Shown here: positions 28,006-40,153 of the stretch, in pieces | Layout: the number at the start of each line of letters is the position of its first letter | Position numbering within the stretch: the first letter of the stretch is position 1 | Assembly (NCBI GenBank): GCA_037389465.1 | Contig: JAZARR010000213.1 | Span: forward strand, 1,088,501 to 1,152,500 | Direction of reading: 5' to 3' | Length of the DNA: 64,000 nucleotides | Source of the DNA: Baylisascaris procyonis | Taxonomy: Eukaryota; Nematoda; Chromadorea; Rhabditida; Ascarididae | The notes under the pieces: generated by a model | Database searches by the model: none | Seen by the model: the letters and a program-made list of their open reading frames with translations, nothing else | Told to the model about the DNA's origin: nothing | Translations under genes and position numbers: made by a program

Positions 28006-31000
28006 TTAAACGAATAAATCCTCATCTTCAATTATTTCGCTAGTATCGTTTTGTTGTGGTTGTATATCACTTGAATTTGGCTTATTTTGTGCGTTAATCT
28101 TCAACTCTCCACCAGCATAGAAGAAAAAACGTTGTAAGAAACGTGTCGAAGATTTTGGTGTACTTGGACGTGAACAACTCGAATCCTCACTTACACGTAC
28201 AAATGTACGAAAGAATTTACGCATTTCGTGATGAATTGTTCGATGTCGAGCATCATTTAAATTTCGTATTAATTCTCGATTTAATGCCGCATAAAAAATC
28301 CAGTTACCAGCTGAGTTAATATATGGTAAGAAGCTGAAACGATAACAATTAGAGCAAAAATATATAGTGATAAAGAGAGAGGAATTTCTATATTTTATTT
28401 TCTCAAATAATGAAGGAAACAAAATCTATCGAATTTTCATATCTGAAATCGATGAATTGCATAGGCTGTCTTATGCGTAAATTCATTAGGAATTAATCAA
28501 TAATTGGTGAATATTTTTCACTAATATGCGGATAATTTTTCTTCACTCCATTTCTTTAAAAAGTTCCTCAAAGATCATAAAATTCATTCGATTTATTATT
28601 TTATTATTTCTATATGCAAATATTTCGGTTAACAACCGGAAATTAGAAAGAAACCTGTTTCAATATGCTAAGGCTTGTTTCAGATGGATCAAAATTGAAA
28701 CTCATCAAGGCCATTATCCACCAATATGCGCATAGATCATTTTCATTTAGCTGTTTCACGCAGAGCAAAGCCATTACAAGAAATACTTGTAAGGACAACG
28801 TGATACTACGTAAAATACCAAATGTCACTGAGTTGAAAGAAGTAAAAAGTCATACACACAGACGCGGACGGACAAGCGTACGTACCCTCACACATACACA
28901 CTGACAAACCGGATCACATCAGCATACATGCACAAACGTATGTCTGCATATACACACAGACACGAACACGTTAATAAACAGACATATACAGATAGCTAGG
29001 CACATAATTTACAACTCCACATAAGTGCGCATGTGTGCACAACGACACATAATACAAAGACCAACAACACACATACGCATACACATACACATGCACATAC
29101 ACACACATACACAGGTACACATATACATACGCATACACATACGCGTACACATACCTTGAAAGAAGCCTCAGAGTGGCAATCCAACGAGAACTGAGGAGTG
29201 ATGAATGCGAGAAATTGAATAAGCTTAACATTGGTATAAGCACGAAAAACCAGAACGGCGTCCAGCAAACAAAATGGAAAACGACAACGCGTAGAATTGA
29301 ATGCACAACATTGCGGGCACATTGACCCACTTTGTCACGCCCTGCAAAATATTTTTAAAAATATAAGTAACTCAGTTAATGCCTCTTTTAAACTCAATCA
29401 TTTTTGCTTTATGAATAGACGATTTCGACAGTATTTTTGCAATAGTGCAACAATTGAAAAAAAAGAATATTTATTTCAAATGTATTTTAAGCGATCTTAT
29501 CACTCTTATCATCCTTATCACCTATTCTAAAGCTATAAAATATTCTCTGCGTAAAAATGCAAAAAATGTTCTCTTATTCATTCAGGCATATTGAATCTAC
29601 TTATAAATTTCATCGAGTAATTATGAGTAAAGTCTTTTTTTGAAGCCAAACATTTTAATTTGCCTCAGGCTCAGATGGCAACTGAACTTTGGTGACCAAT
29701 AAAAACTCTATCAGCATATAGGAACAAATCCTCTACCCTGCTTGTTTAGACTTGGGCTCTACTAGTGAGGTGAAGCGATAGGTTCACTTGCACTACTTTT
29801 TCGTTCACTTCCAATCAATTTAGCTGCCATATATTTCAATATGCTTGTTAACTGCATAACGACAGCAATCTCAGTGTAAAATTCATAAAATTGAACATTT
29901 TTATATAAACGGACGCCACCAATTACAAGCAAGTAAGTTTGTCACGTTCAAAACTTAGTTGATAACTGCTGTTTGATGAAGTGAATAAAAATAAAAGCAA
30001 GCAAAAGCATCCCAGTAGTTAAATGATAAAGCATTTTTGACGACGACTTAACTTATTCGATCGCGTGAACATATTAAAACTATAAGTGAAAACTTTTAAT
30101 AGTTTATGAATGTAATCGCGCTAATTCGATCCATTTCTCTTTGTATTTTCCACGCTTGCATAAAATATTTTCAATTTCAATTTTTCGAAAAAAAAAATTG
30201 TTGTTTAAACGTTTTCGGGTTGCGTTCGTTGTTCTAGCTTAAAGCTTTCACAATTATGCATCTCTCAATGTTAATTTCTTCTTTCGTTGCAAATTTCTCA
30301 CTTATCTGCCTTCATTTGTGTTCGTTTTTTACCCATCTTAAAAAGCGTCCTTTGCAGCATTTCTCATTAATTTCAACGATGAAACAATTTGTTGATTTAC
30401 ATCACTTTGCTGCTTCGATGTCACTATCTATATTTGTTCCACTTACTGCTTCAATGCAATTAGCATAAGAGCAGTAATTTCAATATTCATGCAGCCTCTT
30501 ATGTTCAAAAAACCTCTACGAGATGTTTCCAGGGAAGGGCAACGTGTTTGAAATGAATGCACACTTTCAGGAATTTTGAGGAAAATTTTAAGGGAAGTTT
30601 CCATGAAAGAAATACAGTACACACACTCATTTTTCACTTAGTGAGCGATTGCTCTACTCAGATCTCATAACATATGGGAATTGATCTGCTGCACGGTCAA
30701 ATGAGGCAATAATCATTGAACGAATCCGTTCAGTTACCATTATTTCAAATACTCAATTATTAAGTGCGAACGTAATTGATAAAGTAGTTGAGCAACAAAT
30801 TCATCAATTGGATCTCAGTGCAACATACAAACGACTTGTTGAACGGATGAACGTATTTTTAAGCATTTCAACGAAATTTGGCAATTAATATGCAAATTAT
30901 ATGCGCAAAATGTTAATAAAAAAGTGCAAAATGTGAAAAATACGCAAAAAAACCGATTGTTGTATTTCCATAAATCGATCGGCGACCACGGTTATCAATT

Positions 31001-34000
31001 TTCGTAGTCTAACTTTTCTTCAATAATTAAATGGTGGTATTTAATCGAGAAAATTCATCGCACGCAAATGGAAAATACCGAAAAAAAACTTGAAAGATGA
31101 TTTAAGAATAAATTAATGAACTCATGAAAGTTCATATCTGCTATTATAACAACTCTTTTGAGATCACATCAATACAAAATGTTCTAACCCACAACATCTG
31201 CCCTATTCGAACCTAAACTTTATTAAACGCATGCCTTAAGAATCGAGCATTTATCAGGCGATTTCCGCTTCCTTTACTTTCATCATCGTTAGTCATATTA
31301 TCTTAGATCTGAATATCTCATATTTTTCGATTTTTGAACTTTCCTCATTCAACTCTTTTTCTCCATACCACGCAATGCTGCACCGTTTTTCTCATTTCTT
31401 TCTGCATTATTGCCTTATAAAGCAATTGTCATGCAACATTAGTTCATCTCACCATCTTATAATTTCGTAAAATAGCTATGTTTCATTCAATTATATAGCA
31501 TCCATTGCTTCAAACTAAATGCCCACCCTATGCGCTTTTCAACTAAACGTATTTCCTTTAATCAATGAAAATTAAAGCTTTTAGAGTAAAACCAATGAAT
31601 AAAATTTAACCAAACCTCGACTCATTTTAGCACGAATATGCCGCACAATAAATATGTAACAAACGACGATTACAATAACCGGTATAAGGAAACCAAGCAC
31701 AAACATATACATTATGAAAAATGGTAATATTGCATCTGGTAAATCACTGCTGCAACAAAAAAAAAACGTTTTCCTTGAAATATTTTCCACATGGCTTGAC
31801 GTATTTCAACGGATAAATCCGCGGCCAAATCTCTCTTTTCTATGTGGCGAATTTCAAACAAAGATATTAGAGGCTAAAAAACCAACTTTTCTAAGCCTCC
31901 AAGGTTCTAAGAAAATGAAACCACGCCTGTCGTAATCCAAAAGAAAAATCATCAAATTAATGCCAAAACAGATGCATAAAAGAAATGTTAAAGTGAATGA
32001 GTGTGATTCAATTCTAGAGTTTTTTTTGGGATTGTTAAGCGAATTGGCAAATGAATGTGCTTCTCAGTGATGGATGGATTATAGATTGCTTAGCCAATAC
32101 CGATTGCTTGGTTATTAAGAAAGTGTTATAACAGAACCTATACTATTAAGAAAGTATTATAATATAACCTATCATTAAAAAAATAATGAAAATGACTGTG
32201 ATATGTTCTTATATGTTGTACTGATGAATTGTGAAAAAAGAATTGTAAAAATTTGAGGTTAAAAAAATTATATATCCATATACCTGCATAAAATTTTCGT
32301 ATATAGTGGCACTGTTCTATTCCATGAATAAACAGGACGTTTCGATGTTCTCGCATAGTAAATAATTGGTGCACAAAGCATAACAATTGAACTCACCAAC
32401 GAACACAATATTATACACACCGATCTTGATGTCCTTAATTTTAAGCTTAATAGTAAGCAAAAGGATGATAATTTTTAGGATCACTGTTCTTCAATAGCAC
32501 TTTAGAATATGAGCAATTAAACGATTGTCTATTTGCATTGAAAAGAAATTATGCACTTCTAAGCGTGAGGATATTTTCCAACGAACAGATAATGAGGAAA
32601 AACGACGCCTTAATTAATAAGGATATTCTGAATGATTTCAGGTTTTTAAAAGTCATTTTTTTGCTATTATACGTATATTCAACGTGCTTTTCCGAAGTCG
32701 CTTTTATGTGTTATATCAATATAATACTAAAGTGTCTGTCTGTCTGTTTGTTTGTCTGTTCAATGGCTAGGGGAATCACTATAGTTAGATCCACGAAACT
32801 TGGTAAGTTTAAAGTAAACCATCAGGCGGACTTCTATATGACACTTGTTCAGAAATTTCAAAAAAGTTAAAGGAATTTAACATTGAAAAACTAAAATAAT
32901 TTTATGCCACCAGGATTTGCATTTCATACAGCTGAAAAATTTTTTATTCAATGCCTGCATCCTTATTTCCCCCCTTCCCCCTCCCACCTCATCGTTTGAA
33001 ATGCTCTCGTTTGGTGACTTTTGGTGGTGCTTTAGGGAGCTGATTGCCTAAATGAACGACCAGGAATTGCTCACATCGTATCTAGTTCAATTATTTATAC
33101 TTCAAATACAAATTGCTGCTAATGACTATAAGAAATTCCCTTCGTTGATTATTCGGCAGATAATTTTTATAGAAAGCACCAGAGTAATAAAGACAATGAA
33201 AACATTTTATAAGTTGAACTTTAATCGATACTAACTTGCAGCATCGCCATCGGAAAGGTTTACAAACGGCCATAAATCGTTCGAAGCTCATTATTGCAAG
33301 GATCGCCACTGAGAGAAGTTTATTAACGTTTTCGATCGTCCAAAATAATTTGCATACGACAAATCCGAACTCCCAACTTCCCATCACGAAATAACTCATT
33401 AGAAGTGGAATCATGCATAGCACCTAAAATATTAATTTCTTTTTTTCCATCTCAAAAGCTTGAGCAAACTTTTTATACAGCCAGTTTGACGTTCCATTTG
33501 ATTTGAACGTTCACCGTCAATAAATGGGTCGCAATTATTTGTTATTTTTCCTTTTGTTCAATATGAATTGTGCATTGAAATATAGGCGTTAATTTTTAGA
33601 TGAATAAAAAACAGCGGGATAAAATTGTGATTAAAAAATTGATGATATTTGGCCGTTTTATTACGATCAGAGGCAAATACATTCAACAAGTAAGATACAA
33701 TAAATGTTGTCCAATCTGAATTATTTCTAAACTTCAGTCAAATTTCAGAAAACTTTTCTACTTTTTCATGCAATTATCTAGGAAAATGTCCGGAAAACAT
33801 TCGAATATGGTATTGATCAAAGCGAAGTATAGTTATTCTACATGAAAGTATTTGGTCTAGGATTTAATTAATTGCTCACATGAAATTTGATTAAATAAAT
33901 GTGCTAAATAACGCAATCGGCATTAGAAGTTTAGAAAGAAATTGCCTAGATCTAAATAACTACACATTCACTCCTTAATAATTGTAAACATCAATGTTGT

Positions 34001-34454
34001 TTCAATCTAATAATTTAGTTTCAATTCTCTCTATTTTTATCACCCACTTCAAAGCAGATATTCGCAATTATTTTAGTATTTTAATGTTTTTCTTTGGGTA
34101 TTTTTTTTTTTTTTTGAAAAAATTCAGTTATTGCCAATGATCGAATTTTTGGCATTTTTGTCAAGAAAGGAACTTGTAAAAAATTTAGTGATATAATGGA
34201 AGCATACAAAAGAATTTTCGAGATTTTTAAAGAGGCAAAAAATTAGCACAAGAAAAAAAAACTCACAAAGAAATCGACGAAACTAAGCGAAATAATATAG
34301 AGGCTAATATGTTGAAATGTGGAATGTGTTTGATTCCAATTATGCCGTACCATTCGTATCAATGATATAATCACCCATATATTGCCAATAATACCGACCG
34401 TAAAGACAATTGAATAAATTACTAACATCGCAAGTAAATAGCCAGGTAACATTG
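28006..34454 (-). CDS. Class A seven-transmembrane receptor, peptide-receptor type (N-terminus missing)
   Basis: Six exons join with matching phases: 34454-34267, 33423-33236, 32433-32284, 31749-31616, 29341-29155 and 28333-28006 (TAA at 28006-28008). Counting from the Met at 34452 they give 390 residues. Exon 1 holds TM1 (GIIGN) and TM2; exon 2 the rest of TM2 and TM3 with Cys86 and [12 protein letters not shown]; exon 3 TM4, an NRT glycosylation site near residue 163 and Cys174; exon 4 TM5; exon 5 the third loop and TM6 with VCWTPF (residues 244-249); exon 6 TM7 with [10 protein letters not shown] (287-296) and a 90-residue polar tail rich in Ser, Thr and Asn. Cys86 and Cys174 should form the usual disulfide. 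DRY is replaced by ERF, and NPxxY by NSAGNWIFY. The layout resembles somatostatin/opioid/allatostatin-type neuropeptide receptors, acting at the plasma membrane through G proteins; the ligand is unknown. An acceptor-like TTTAG directly precedes the first Met, so an upstream exon probably encodes the extracellular N-terminus. Confidence 0.92.
28850..29154. repeat. Degenerate CA/CATA-rich array in a receptor intron
   Basis: About 300 bp of ACACAT, ACATAC and ACGCAT units. On the minus strand it begins directly at the 5' splice site after the TM6 exon of the seven-transmembrane receptor (donor at 29154). Confidence 0.92.
32729..32830 (+). repeat. (GTCT)n tract with flanking conserved-looking tail
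   Basis: A tgtctgtctgtttgtttgtct tract is followed by attcactatagtt-like and ccacgaaacttgg sequence, an arrangement seen at the ends of some arthropod and nematode dispersed repeats. Only one copy is present here, so the element is unproven. Confidence 0.35.
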
Positions 34455-34838
34455 CTAAACGAATATGCAATCAATTCTTTGGCGATAAGTGTCCACTTGC
34501 CAAATTCACCGTAGCAATAAACATTGCTAATTAGTTAACAGTGAGATGTGACGTGCAGTAGTTGATATGGACTAAAATTCCGTTCATAATAGTTGCTAGA
34601 AAAACGAATGCAATAGCCAAAAATTTAATTATAATTCAAATATCATCGCATTCAGCAGGACTCAATATTTAACAGTCCTCCTTCATTGGAGTGTTCGACA
34701 GCTTAAAAACTATGAAATACACCAATGAACACACAAAATCGTCGATTCTAGAGAAAAGAGAATAGTGAATCCAGTAAATCAAAAATTGCGCAGGGTGAGA
34801 TACCCAGAAGTTTCCCGATAGAAGAAGCGAGAGACGTG

Positions 34839-34859
34839 GGGAGGGGGGGGGGGGGAGAG
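34839..34859. repeat. G-rich run
   Basis: A run of about 20 bases that is nearly all G. Confidence 0.9.
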
Positions 34860-37325
34860 GTGTGATTGCCGAGTCTTAATAATATTCATATGAAAAGCGA
34901 GCAATTCACGAAAAAATATTTTCCTTAACTAATCTATGTTTTTTTTGTGATATTTTCAACAGTTAATCTCGCATTCCTTCCAAAACTATGAAAAAAAATT
35001 TAGCGCCTCGTATATTTATTGCAAATATTTTGCAGCAATCATTGAACGTGCATTGCATTTTTCATTAAATGCGCATTTTTCGCTTTGTCGTTGATGATTA
35101 GTGAAAAAAAAATGTAACTTCCTCTGAATTTGCTATTTACTGATTGTTGCAACCGGGCAAACAATGCAAATTCATGACGATTTCTTTGCACTACTTTAAC
35201 TATTCAAAGATTGAGTCATGCCCTTAAAGAATTTTTCTTTTTTCAGATTTTTGCACTTTCTAGGATCACCTATTTTGGATCTGTGAATAAATCATTACTT
35301 TACTATCTTATTTAATTCTAAAAATCTTTGATTATATACAATTACAACTGATGTTTACCAACAAGTTTAACTCATCAATGATTAAATTAGTGGTAATTTT
35401 CTTTGCTATTGATGAAATATTTTGAATCGTTGAGAAAATTCGTGTTCTCCTATTTATTATACTTTGTTATCTATTGACACCCACTTCATCACAGATGATT
35501 TTAGAGAGAGAGAGGTGACTAACATTTTTCGGCTTGATCTTGCAAAATGTTTCTCTATAAATCATAAAATCGGTTGAACAAAATAAAAAAGGATATTGAA
35601 ACGTTAATTGCACTTGAGAATAAAAAAGCACATAAGAGTTTATTGGGCTTTTAGCAGAAATCCAAGCAGCTATGTCCTTCCTTTGCGATACTTTCTTGGA
35701 TTCATTATGCAATTGGACATGCTTCGCACTCTAAAGACATCAATCGCGCACTGCATCGTACGGTGGATGTTGAATCGTAGACGATTTCAAGTAAAAAGGA
35801 AGCACAAAGGGGAAAAATTGGGGAAGGAATCATGGTACTAAATCACGAACGGAGAAGTTCATAACTATAAAAACTTCTATCACTATTCTTCACTATACTG
35901 TTGAAACCATCATTTGATAATTATGGTTTTTGTTCAAATATCTTCAAACAATACTTCAATTTCCACTATATAGAACGTTTTATGAATCATACATAAATGC
36001 TGGAACTACGGAAGAAAACAATTTCTTTCTAGACGACTGCACATTACATCGCTATCCGAATAAAACATTTTTATGCAATACACTTTCAACACAATAAAAT
36101 TCTCAATCTTTGATTATTTATAAGAGCATATGAATATGAATAAGGAAACAGAATTGAACAAAAACTATAAAGCAAGGTATCATATGCATATGATTTAGAA
36201 AAGAAAATTATAGTATATGAATGACATAGATAGTTAAAGGTCGATAGCTGAGATAAAAGGTATAAATTTTGCACTAAATATTCATAAATAACCATTCTAA
36301 TTCATTGCTAAAATATTCATCATTAAATTTGCAACACATCGAATATTCCCATATAATTGCGTCAAATGGGCGAAAAAAAAAGACTCATCAATATAAAGAT
36401 GTCAGAATGAAAATTCCAACATTCGGGTACTTGGGAAAGAACTAAAACGAAAAGAAAAAATTCCAACCTTATCGCATTTCCTCGTTCAAAAAAATTGTAT
36501 TTTCGAAGAAGTTATAGAATTCCTAAGTTTTTTTGCAAAAAAAAGAGAAAAAAATTCTGCTGTACTCAAATTGATCTATCGATTGGTGTTTTCTCATTGA
36601 AGAACATAAAATAATAGATCATATCCAATATCTGCATCCTCTTTTGCATTATTTAATCGCTTTACTTTTAATTTCTTATTTTCTTAGGAATAATATTTTG
36701 CTAATCGTCGTAACTCTTTCTATTGGCCCATTTCTAATGATAGTAGAATACTGGAAAATGAAGCAAAAAAAAATTAATTGAATAAATATTGCACGAAAAT
36801 TGCTACATTTAAGAAAATTTAGAATAAATGCTTCATGGCAGAGTAGATAGATAGAAATGATCGTTACAAAAAATTTCGAGGATGTAAATGTTGATAAAAA
36901 TCTATTAAGAGTAAATATTCATCGTCAATTTAGCATTTGAAGTTGAAGATAAGGTAAGAGGAGGCATTCATGAGGCGAGAGGTGTTCGCATCGACAAAAC
37001 GGAAGTGATAGCGAATAAGCCGAATAAACAAACGGTGGGTGTGGCATAAAAGAGAAGCGAATCGACTAATATGTGACATGCAATCTGAATAATTTGTGTT
37101 GAAGTAAGATGTTTATTAATAAATTGCAAATGAATTACTAAGCAAATCATAAGCTATGATTAAATTACACGGTTGAAAGCTGTGATTAATTTCAATCTCA
37201 AAGTATACAGCTTAGTTGGGATTGTTCATAAAATTGCCAAATGCAGAATGTAGTAAATATGCACTACCTCTATTTCGTTCAGAGAAGATTGGTGGCAGGA
37301 AAGTATAATAAGTTAAAGTAAGGAG

Positions 37326-37402
37326 TGTAAAGTAAAGTAAAGTAAAGTAAAGTAAAGTAAAGCAAAGTAAAGTAAATTAAACTAAAATAAAGCAAAGTAA
37401 AA
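37326..37402. repeat. (AGTAA)n pentanucleotide microsatellite
   Basis: About a dozen units of gtaaa, pure on the left and diverging to caaag, taaat and taaac on the right. Confidence 0.93.
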
Positions 37403-37780
37403 CCAGATCACTATGTGCAAAAGTAATCAAGGGTGTAGCTTGCAAGTTCTCTGCGGAAGATTTAGAGTGCTAACAATATCCTTCAAGAAGCAAATGTAAA
37501 ATCATATTCTATGTGATGCCACTCATCTGCTATTTCAGCCCTTTCCCGCCCTTTCCCTCTCTCACGCTCATTTGCGCATCTCTTATGTGTTACTCGCAAA
37601 TCGTTAATAAATATTATTTTCAACTATGGTGTAGAGAACTTCATATCAAATGCGCTTTCGTTCTAAGTTTTCCATTTAGAATCCATTTAGAATTAATATT
37701 CCATTTAGAATTACTTGGATTACTTCAGCATAAGCTTATAGAAGATTTTATTTGGATAGTTTAGTAAAAAATGACAAGAG

Positions 37781-37781
<1 letters not shown>

Positions 37782-37817
<36 letters not shown>
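37782..37817. repeat. (CA)n microsatellite
   Basis: Pure CA run of about 36 bp. Confidence 0.97.
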
Positions 37818-37818
<1 letters not shown>

Positions 37819-38837
37819 GGACAGGAGAAACTAATTGCAAACGTGATAATGCGAAAATTTTATGCGACTTTCTATTAATATAAAAAAATGCCTCTAACCT
37901 AGTGAAGATTTTTTTTTTCAATATATGCTTTAGCACTCGAAAATTAAACTTGGCGTGATAAAATTTTCTAGGTTCACACAATTATTTAAGGTATTTTTTT
38001 TACTATTCCGAGAAATAATCAATCACCTACCTGTACTTTTCGTCGTTTGTCTTTTACCCTCTAAATTATTTCATCTTATTTCAAGCGTTTTATTAAAATC
38101 TGAAAGGAAATAACGCTAAAAGGAAATACGGAGAGAATTAAGGAAACGCTATCGCCCGTTGAATGAATCGGAAAGTGCATCCGAAAATGTGTGAATACCT
38201 ACTCAGATTACAGATTTGGCAATGCAAACGAAATATATAAAGAAAATCAAAAATCAACGTATTTTTAGAAGCGGAAGAGTCGGCAAGTGCATAGGCTATC
38301 GTTTTCATAGAAATTTATCAATAACTTCCTAGAAAATCTTTAGAATTGTTCACTATTTAAAGGAGTGCATCACTGATTTCGATAAATAAAATATTCCAAA
38401 GGATGGAAGATAATGCGAATAGTAGTGAAAATACTGATCTATATTACATAATTGTTGTCATTAATTGTTGATTGCCATTTGATTGCGGATATCAGTATCA
38501 TACTGCAGGAGAATATGTGAACGCTAAAAAATCGAAGCTTAGAGGAAAAGAAAACCCGGAAATAGAAAACGATGAGAACAAGTTCATAAGTACGCCAAAG
38601 AAGCACCTAAAACGTGCATTTTTTATATACACCCCAGCTAAAAAATCGGCTTATGAAGATAGCATCAAATAATGAATATATAGAATTATGAGTTCGTAGA
38701 TTAATTTTCCTAACCGCTTACAGAAATCTTCGCTTGAAGAAAACTCAGTCACCTGTGGTGCGCTAATTGCATAACGAAATATCGTGTTTTTTGAAACAAT
38801 GCATTAAAATTTTGTTCGTCGTGAAGTATATATCTAT

Positions 38838-38946
38838 TAATATAAATAAATATGAATAAATATAAATATAAATATAAATATAAGTATAAATATAAATATA
38901 AATACAAATAAATACATAAATAAATATGTATATGCATATATATTTA
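38838..38946. repeat. (TAAATA)n array abutting composite copy A
   Basis: Repeats of aaatat and aaatac units end exactly where homology of copy A begins. Confidence 0.88.
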
Positions 38947-39047
38947 TTTATTACTAAACGAATAAAAACAGCTTCATGTTTCCCATAATCCAACGCACAG
39001 TACACATTCTTCATTTTAGCTATTCAGGTGCGCAAACATTATTGAAG

Positions 39048-39118
39048 AGTGTGGGCGCGTGGCCTAACGGCTGAGGCGCCGGGCACATGCTCAGAAGATT
39101 GCAGGTCCTACCCCGAAC
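39048..39118 (+). promoter_or_regulatory. tRNA-like head with internal pol III boxes (copy A)
   Basis: TGGCCTAACGG at 39060-39070 fits an A box and aggtcctaccc at 39103-39113 is a degraded B box. The spacing is tRNA-like. It is a SINE-style head, not a functional tRNA. Confidence 0.5.
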
Positions 39119-39682
39119 CGGCGTCAGGAGTTTTCTAAGATTTGTGGCTTTTCGCGCTCGTTTCTCAATCGGACTCCAAAGCCCTTCCAGTCAAGAGAGT
39201 TCGGTTGGGTCCAGCAAAAGTCGGTCATAATTGCTATGAGGGGGGCTAAAGCAGTCCAACCAAGAGGCTGTGCTGGTTGTCACTAATGAAACTGAATCTA
39301 TCAACTAGTACTCAGGTTCGATCCCCGCCTGCGGTTAGGAGTTTTCTAAGATTTGTGGCTTGTCGCGGTCGTTTCTAAATCAGACTCGAAAGCCGTTCTA
39401 GTCATGAAACGTTTGGTTCGATCAAAAATCGGTTGTAACGCTATGAGGTTTGCGAGCGAAAGCAGCTTAACGAATGGACTCAACTATGTTGTAGTGAATT
39501 AAACTGAATCTATCAAATACTACTCAGGTTCGACCCCTGCGTAGCTCAGGAGCGGCTCCGCCCACTACCCTTTTGTATCACACATAAAAGTGGAGGAGAG
39601 GCTTCGCCTCACCACCTATGTGACACACACAAATGCGAAGGGGAAGGGCACCCAACTCTTCACCCCCGCAATCCCAAACAAC

Positions 39683-39701
39683 CGCTTTAACCACTGAGCC
39701 A
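39683..39701 (-). promoter_or_regulatory. Second, inverted A-box-like module (copy A)
   Basis: The minus strand reads TGGCTCAGTGGTTAAAGCG, a near-canonical tRNA A box and D arm. A clear B box does not follow; only loosely similar sequence is present. The matching site in copy B is at 46830-46848 on the plus strand. Confidence 0.4.
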
Positions 39702-40091
39702 ATTTCACCAACCAAACCTTGTCATTTTCACCCGTCTTTGTATTTCATAATGAATTGCCATATTTCACACCGAAATGGTCACAAGCCCCTAGCCTGCTAC
39801 CTTACAAATGTATACATGAGGGATTGTGTGCAATGGGTTCACCTCGAAGACTACTCTTCCTAGATACCAAACCTGTGGGGAAAGCCCACAAATATGAGAA
39901 ATTGTGAGGGTGGGAGTTTTCCCTCGAAATTTTGAGCACTTTTTTCACCGCCATACACCACACCGATCCAGCTCTCCAACGAGTTCATCCAAGAGAGTCG
40001 GCAGAGGAAGGGATTGAAAAAAAAAATTTAAAAATTCCACCACTTTAAAAAGAATTATCGTTGGAGCAAGGAAAAAAGGGGATTAACGATC

Positions 40092-40093
<2 letters not shown>

Positions 40094-40148
<55 letters not shown>
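40094..40148. repeat. (TA)n tail of composite copy A
   Basis: TA run starting at the point where similarity between the two composite copies ends; copy B has only a short tatatat there. Confidence 0.9.

Positions 40149-40153
<5 letters not shown>

Larger units (their letters stand above)
34455..38837. other. Region 5' of the seven-transmembrane receptor
   Basis: It should contain the first exon and promoter of the receptor, but no N-terminal exon with a compatible phase was recognised. It also holds a G run, an (AGTAA)n and a (CA)n repeat. Confidence 0.45.
38951..40097 (+). mobile_element. Composite tRNA-headed repeat element, copy A
   Basis: This stretch matches the reverse complement of 46440-47577 along nearly its whole length, with scattered substitutions. 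It begins ttactaaacgaataaaaaca, carries a tRNA-like head near 39050, two diverged internal units (each with gttttctaagatttgtggct and a B-box-like ggttcgacccc or ggttcgatccc), short palindromic pieces such as ggagcggctcc, an inverted second tRNA-like module near 39690, and a conserved stretch to ttaacgatct, where it passes into a (TA)n tract. No coding capacity was found. It looks like a non-autonomous SINE-like or chimeric element. Confidence 0.72.

Noticed and set aside
28971..29330. A 119-codon minus-strand frame as a complete small protein
   Set aside because: Its first part is the TM6 exon of the receptor, and the rest reads through the donor into a GT-rich intron repeat.
36968..37150. 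Minus-strand hydrophobic frame as the missing receptor N-terminal exon
   Set aside because: It has no credible donor in the required phase and no signal or glycosylation pattern typical of a receptor N-terminus.
37326..37402. CRISPR-like or regulatory iteron array
   Set aside because: It is a simple pentanucleotide microsatellite without spacers, in eukaryotic DNA.
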